From positions 1-12,548 of the forward strand of contig JAKEHD010000470.1 in NCBI GenBank assembly GCA_022615215.1: a DNA stretch of 12,548 nt. The letters are read 5' to 3'. A program made the position numbers and the translations under genes. Shown here piece after piece: positions 12,458 through 12,548 of this stretch. Each line of letters opens with the position of its first letter. Within the stretch, counting starts at the first letter, position 1. The stretch comes from Blastocatellia bacterium (GTDB lineage Bacteria; Acidobacteriota; Blastocatellia; UBA7656). The notes under the pieces are model-generated. The model ran no database searches and had not been told where the DNA came from. It was given only the letters and a program-made list of their open reading frames with translations.

Positions 12458-12548
12458 CGCGACGCGGAGAGTGGGAGACGCGGAGACGCGGTGAAAGAGT
12501 AGCTTTCATATCTCCGTGTCCCCGTGTCGCCGCGTCGCCGCGTCGCCG
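12458..12548. repeat. Hairpin of opposed octamer repeats, running off the window
   Basis: Tandem octamers of the type GACGCGGA (12461-12491, four copies, one degenerate) face the complementary type TCNCCGYG (12511-12548, nearly five copies). Between them is a perfect 6-bp hairpin, TGAAAG-AGTAG-CTTTCA (12492-12508). The whole could fold into one long stem. It lies just upstream of the ADOP ribosome binding site, so it occupies that gene's promoter/leader region. Such CGCGG-octamer hairpins are known as dispersed repeats in several phyla (general knowledge). Confidence 0.6.

Noticed and set aside
12458..12548. Short tandem repeats considered as a CRISPR or integron-type site
   Set aside because: Units are contiguous octamers without spacers and in opposed orientation; no cas or integrase gene is present.

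Overview
All recognisable genes in this window lie on the minus strand. The sequence suggests a soil-type acidobacterium. The main reason is two full-length orphan 'ADOP' permeases (MacB/FtsX type, duplicated core, no ATPase beside them) plus remnants of others. Secreted PD40/TolB-like propellers and an amidohydrolase with a C-terminal TPR tail also fit that group. The assignment is an inference from gene content; there is no rRNA or other phylogenetic marker here.

Layout, reading with the genes from right to left. 12458-12548: hairpin made of opposed octamer repeats, running off the window. 12441-9976: ADOP permease. 9967-9867: dispersed-type inverted repeat with a second small hairpin nested in it. 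9831-9079: exported DJ-1/PfpI protein with a twin-arginine-like signal. 9060-8913: collapsed ADOP pseudogene, with its first and last ~25 codons joined by an internal deletion. 8901-7936: secreted six-bladed PD40/TolB-like propeller. 7826-5253: large secreted amidohydrolase-propeller-TPR fusion. 5256-~5085: start of a third propeller gene, overlapping the previous stop by ATGA and broken after the signal peptide. 5001-~4933: 3' end of a group II intron (domain V, domain VI-like tail). 4899-4252: small secreted protein of unknown family. 4251-3793: no confident gene. 3714-1186: second ADOP permease. 1129-854: 91-codon ORF resembling an ADOP first membrane segment. 952-523: repeats, palindromes and a possible leader peptide. 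522-1: N-terminal part of a secreted alpha/beta hydrolase, cut by the window edge.

Functionally this looks like an envelope/secretome neighbourhood: exported hydrolases and propellers among orphan permeases. The propeller and amidohydrolase genes (8901 to 5085) look like one transcription unit, shown best by the ATGA overlap and a strong ribosome binding site inside the end of the amidohydrolase gene. The most distinctive feature is decay: a microhomology-type internal deletion in one ADOP, a beheaded propeller gene next to an intron scar, and a possible single-helix ADOP leftover. I found no defence system, CRISPR array or biosynthetic cluster. The candidates for something undescribed are the three-part amidohydrolase fusion and the small ADOP-like peptide.
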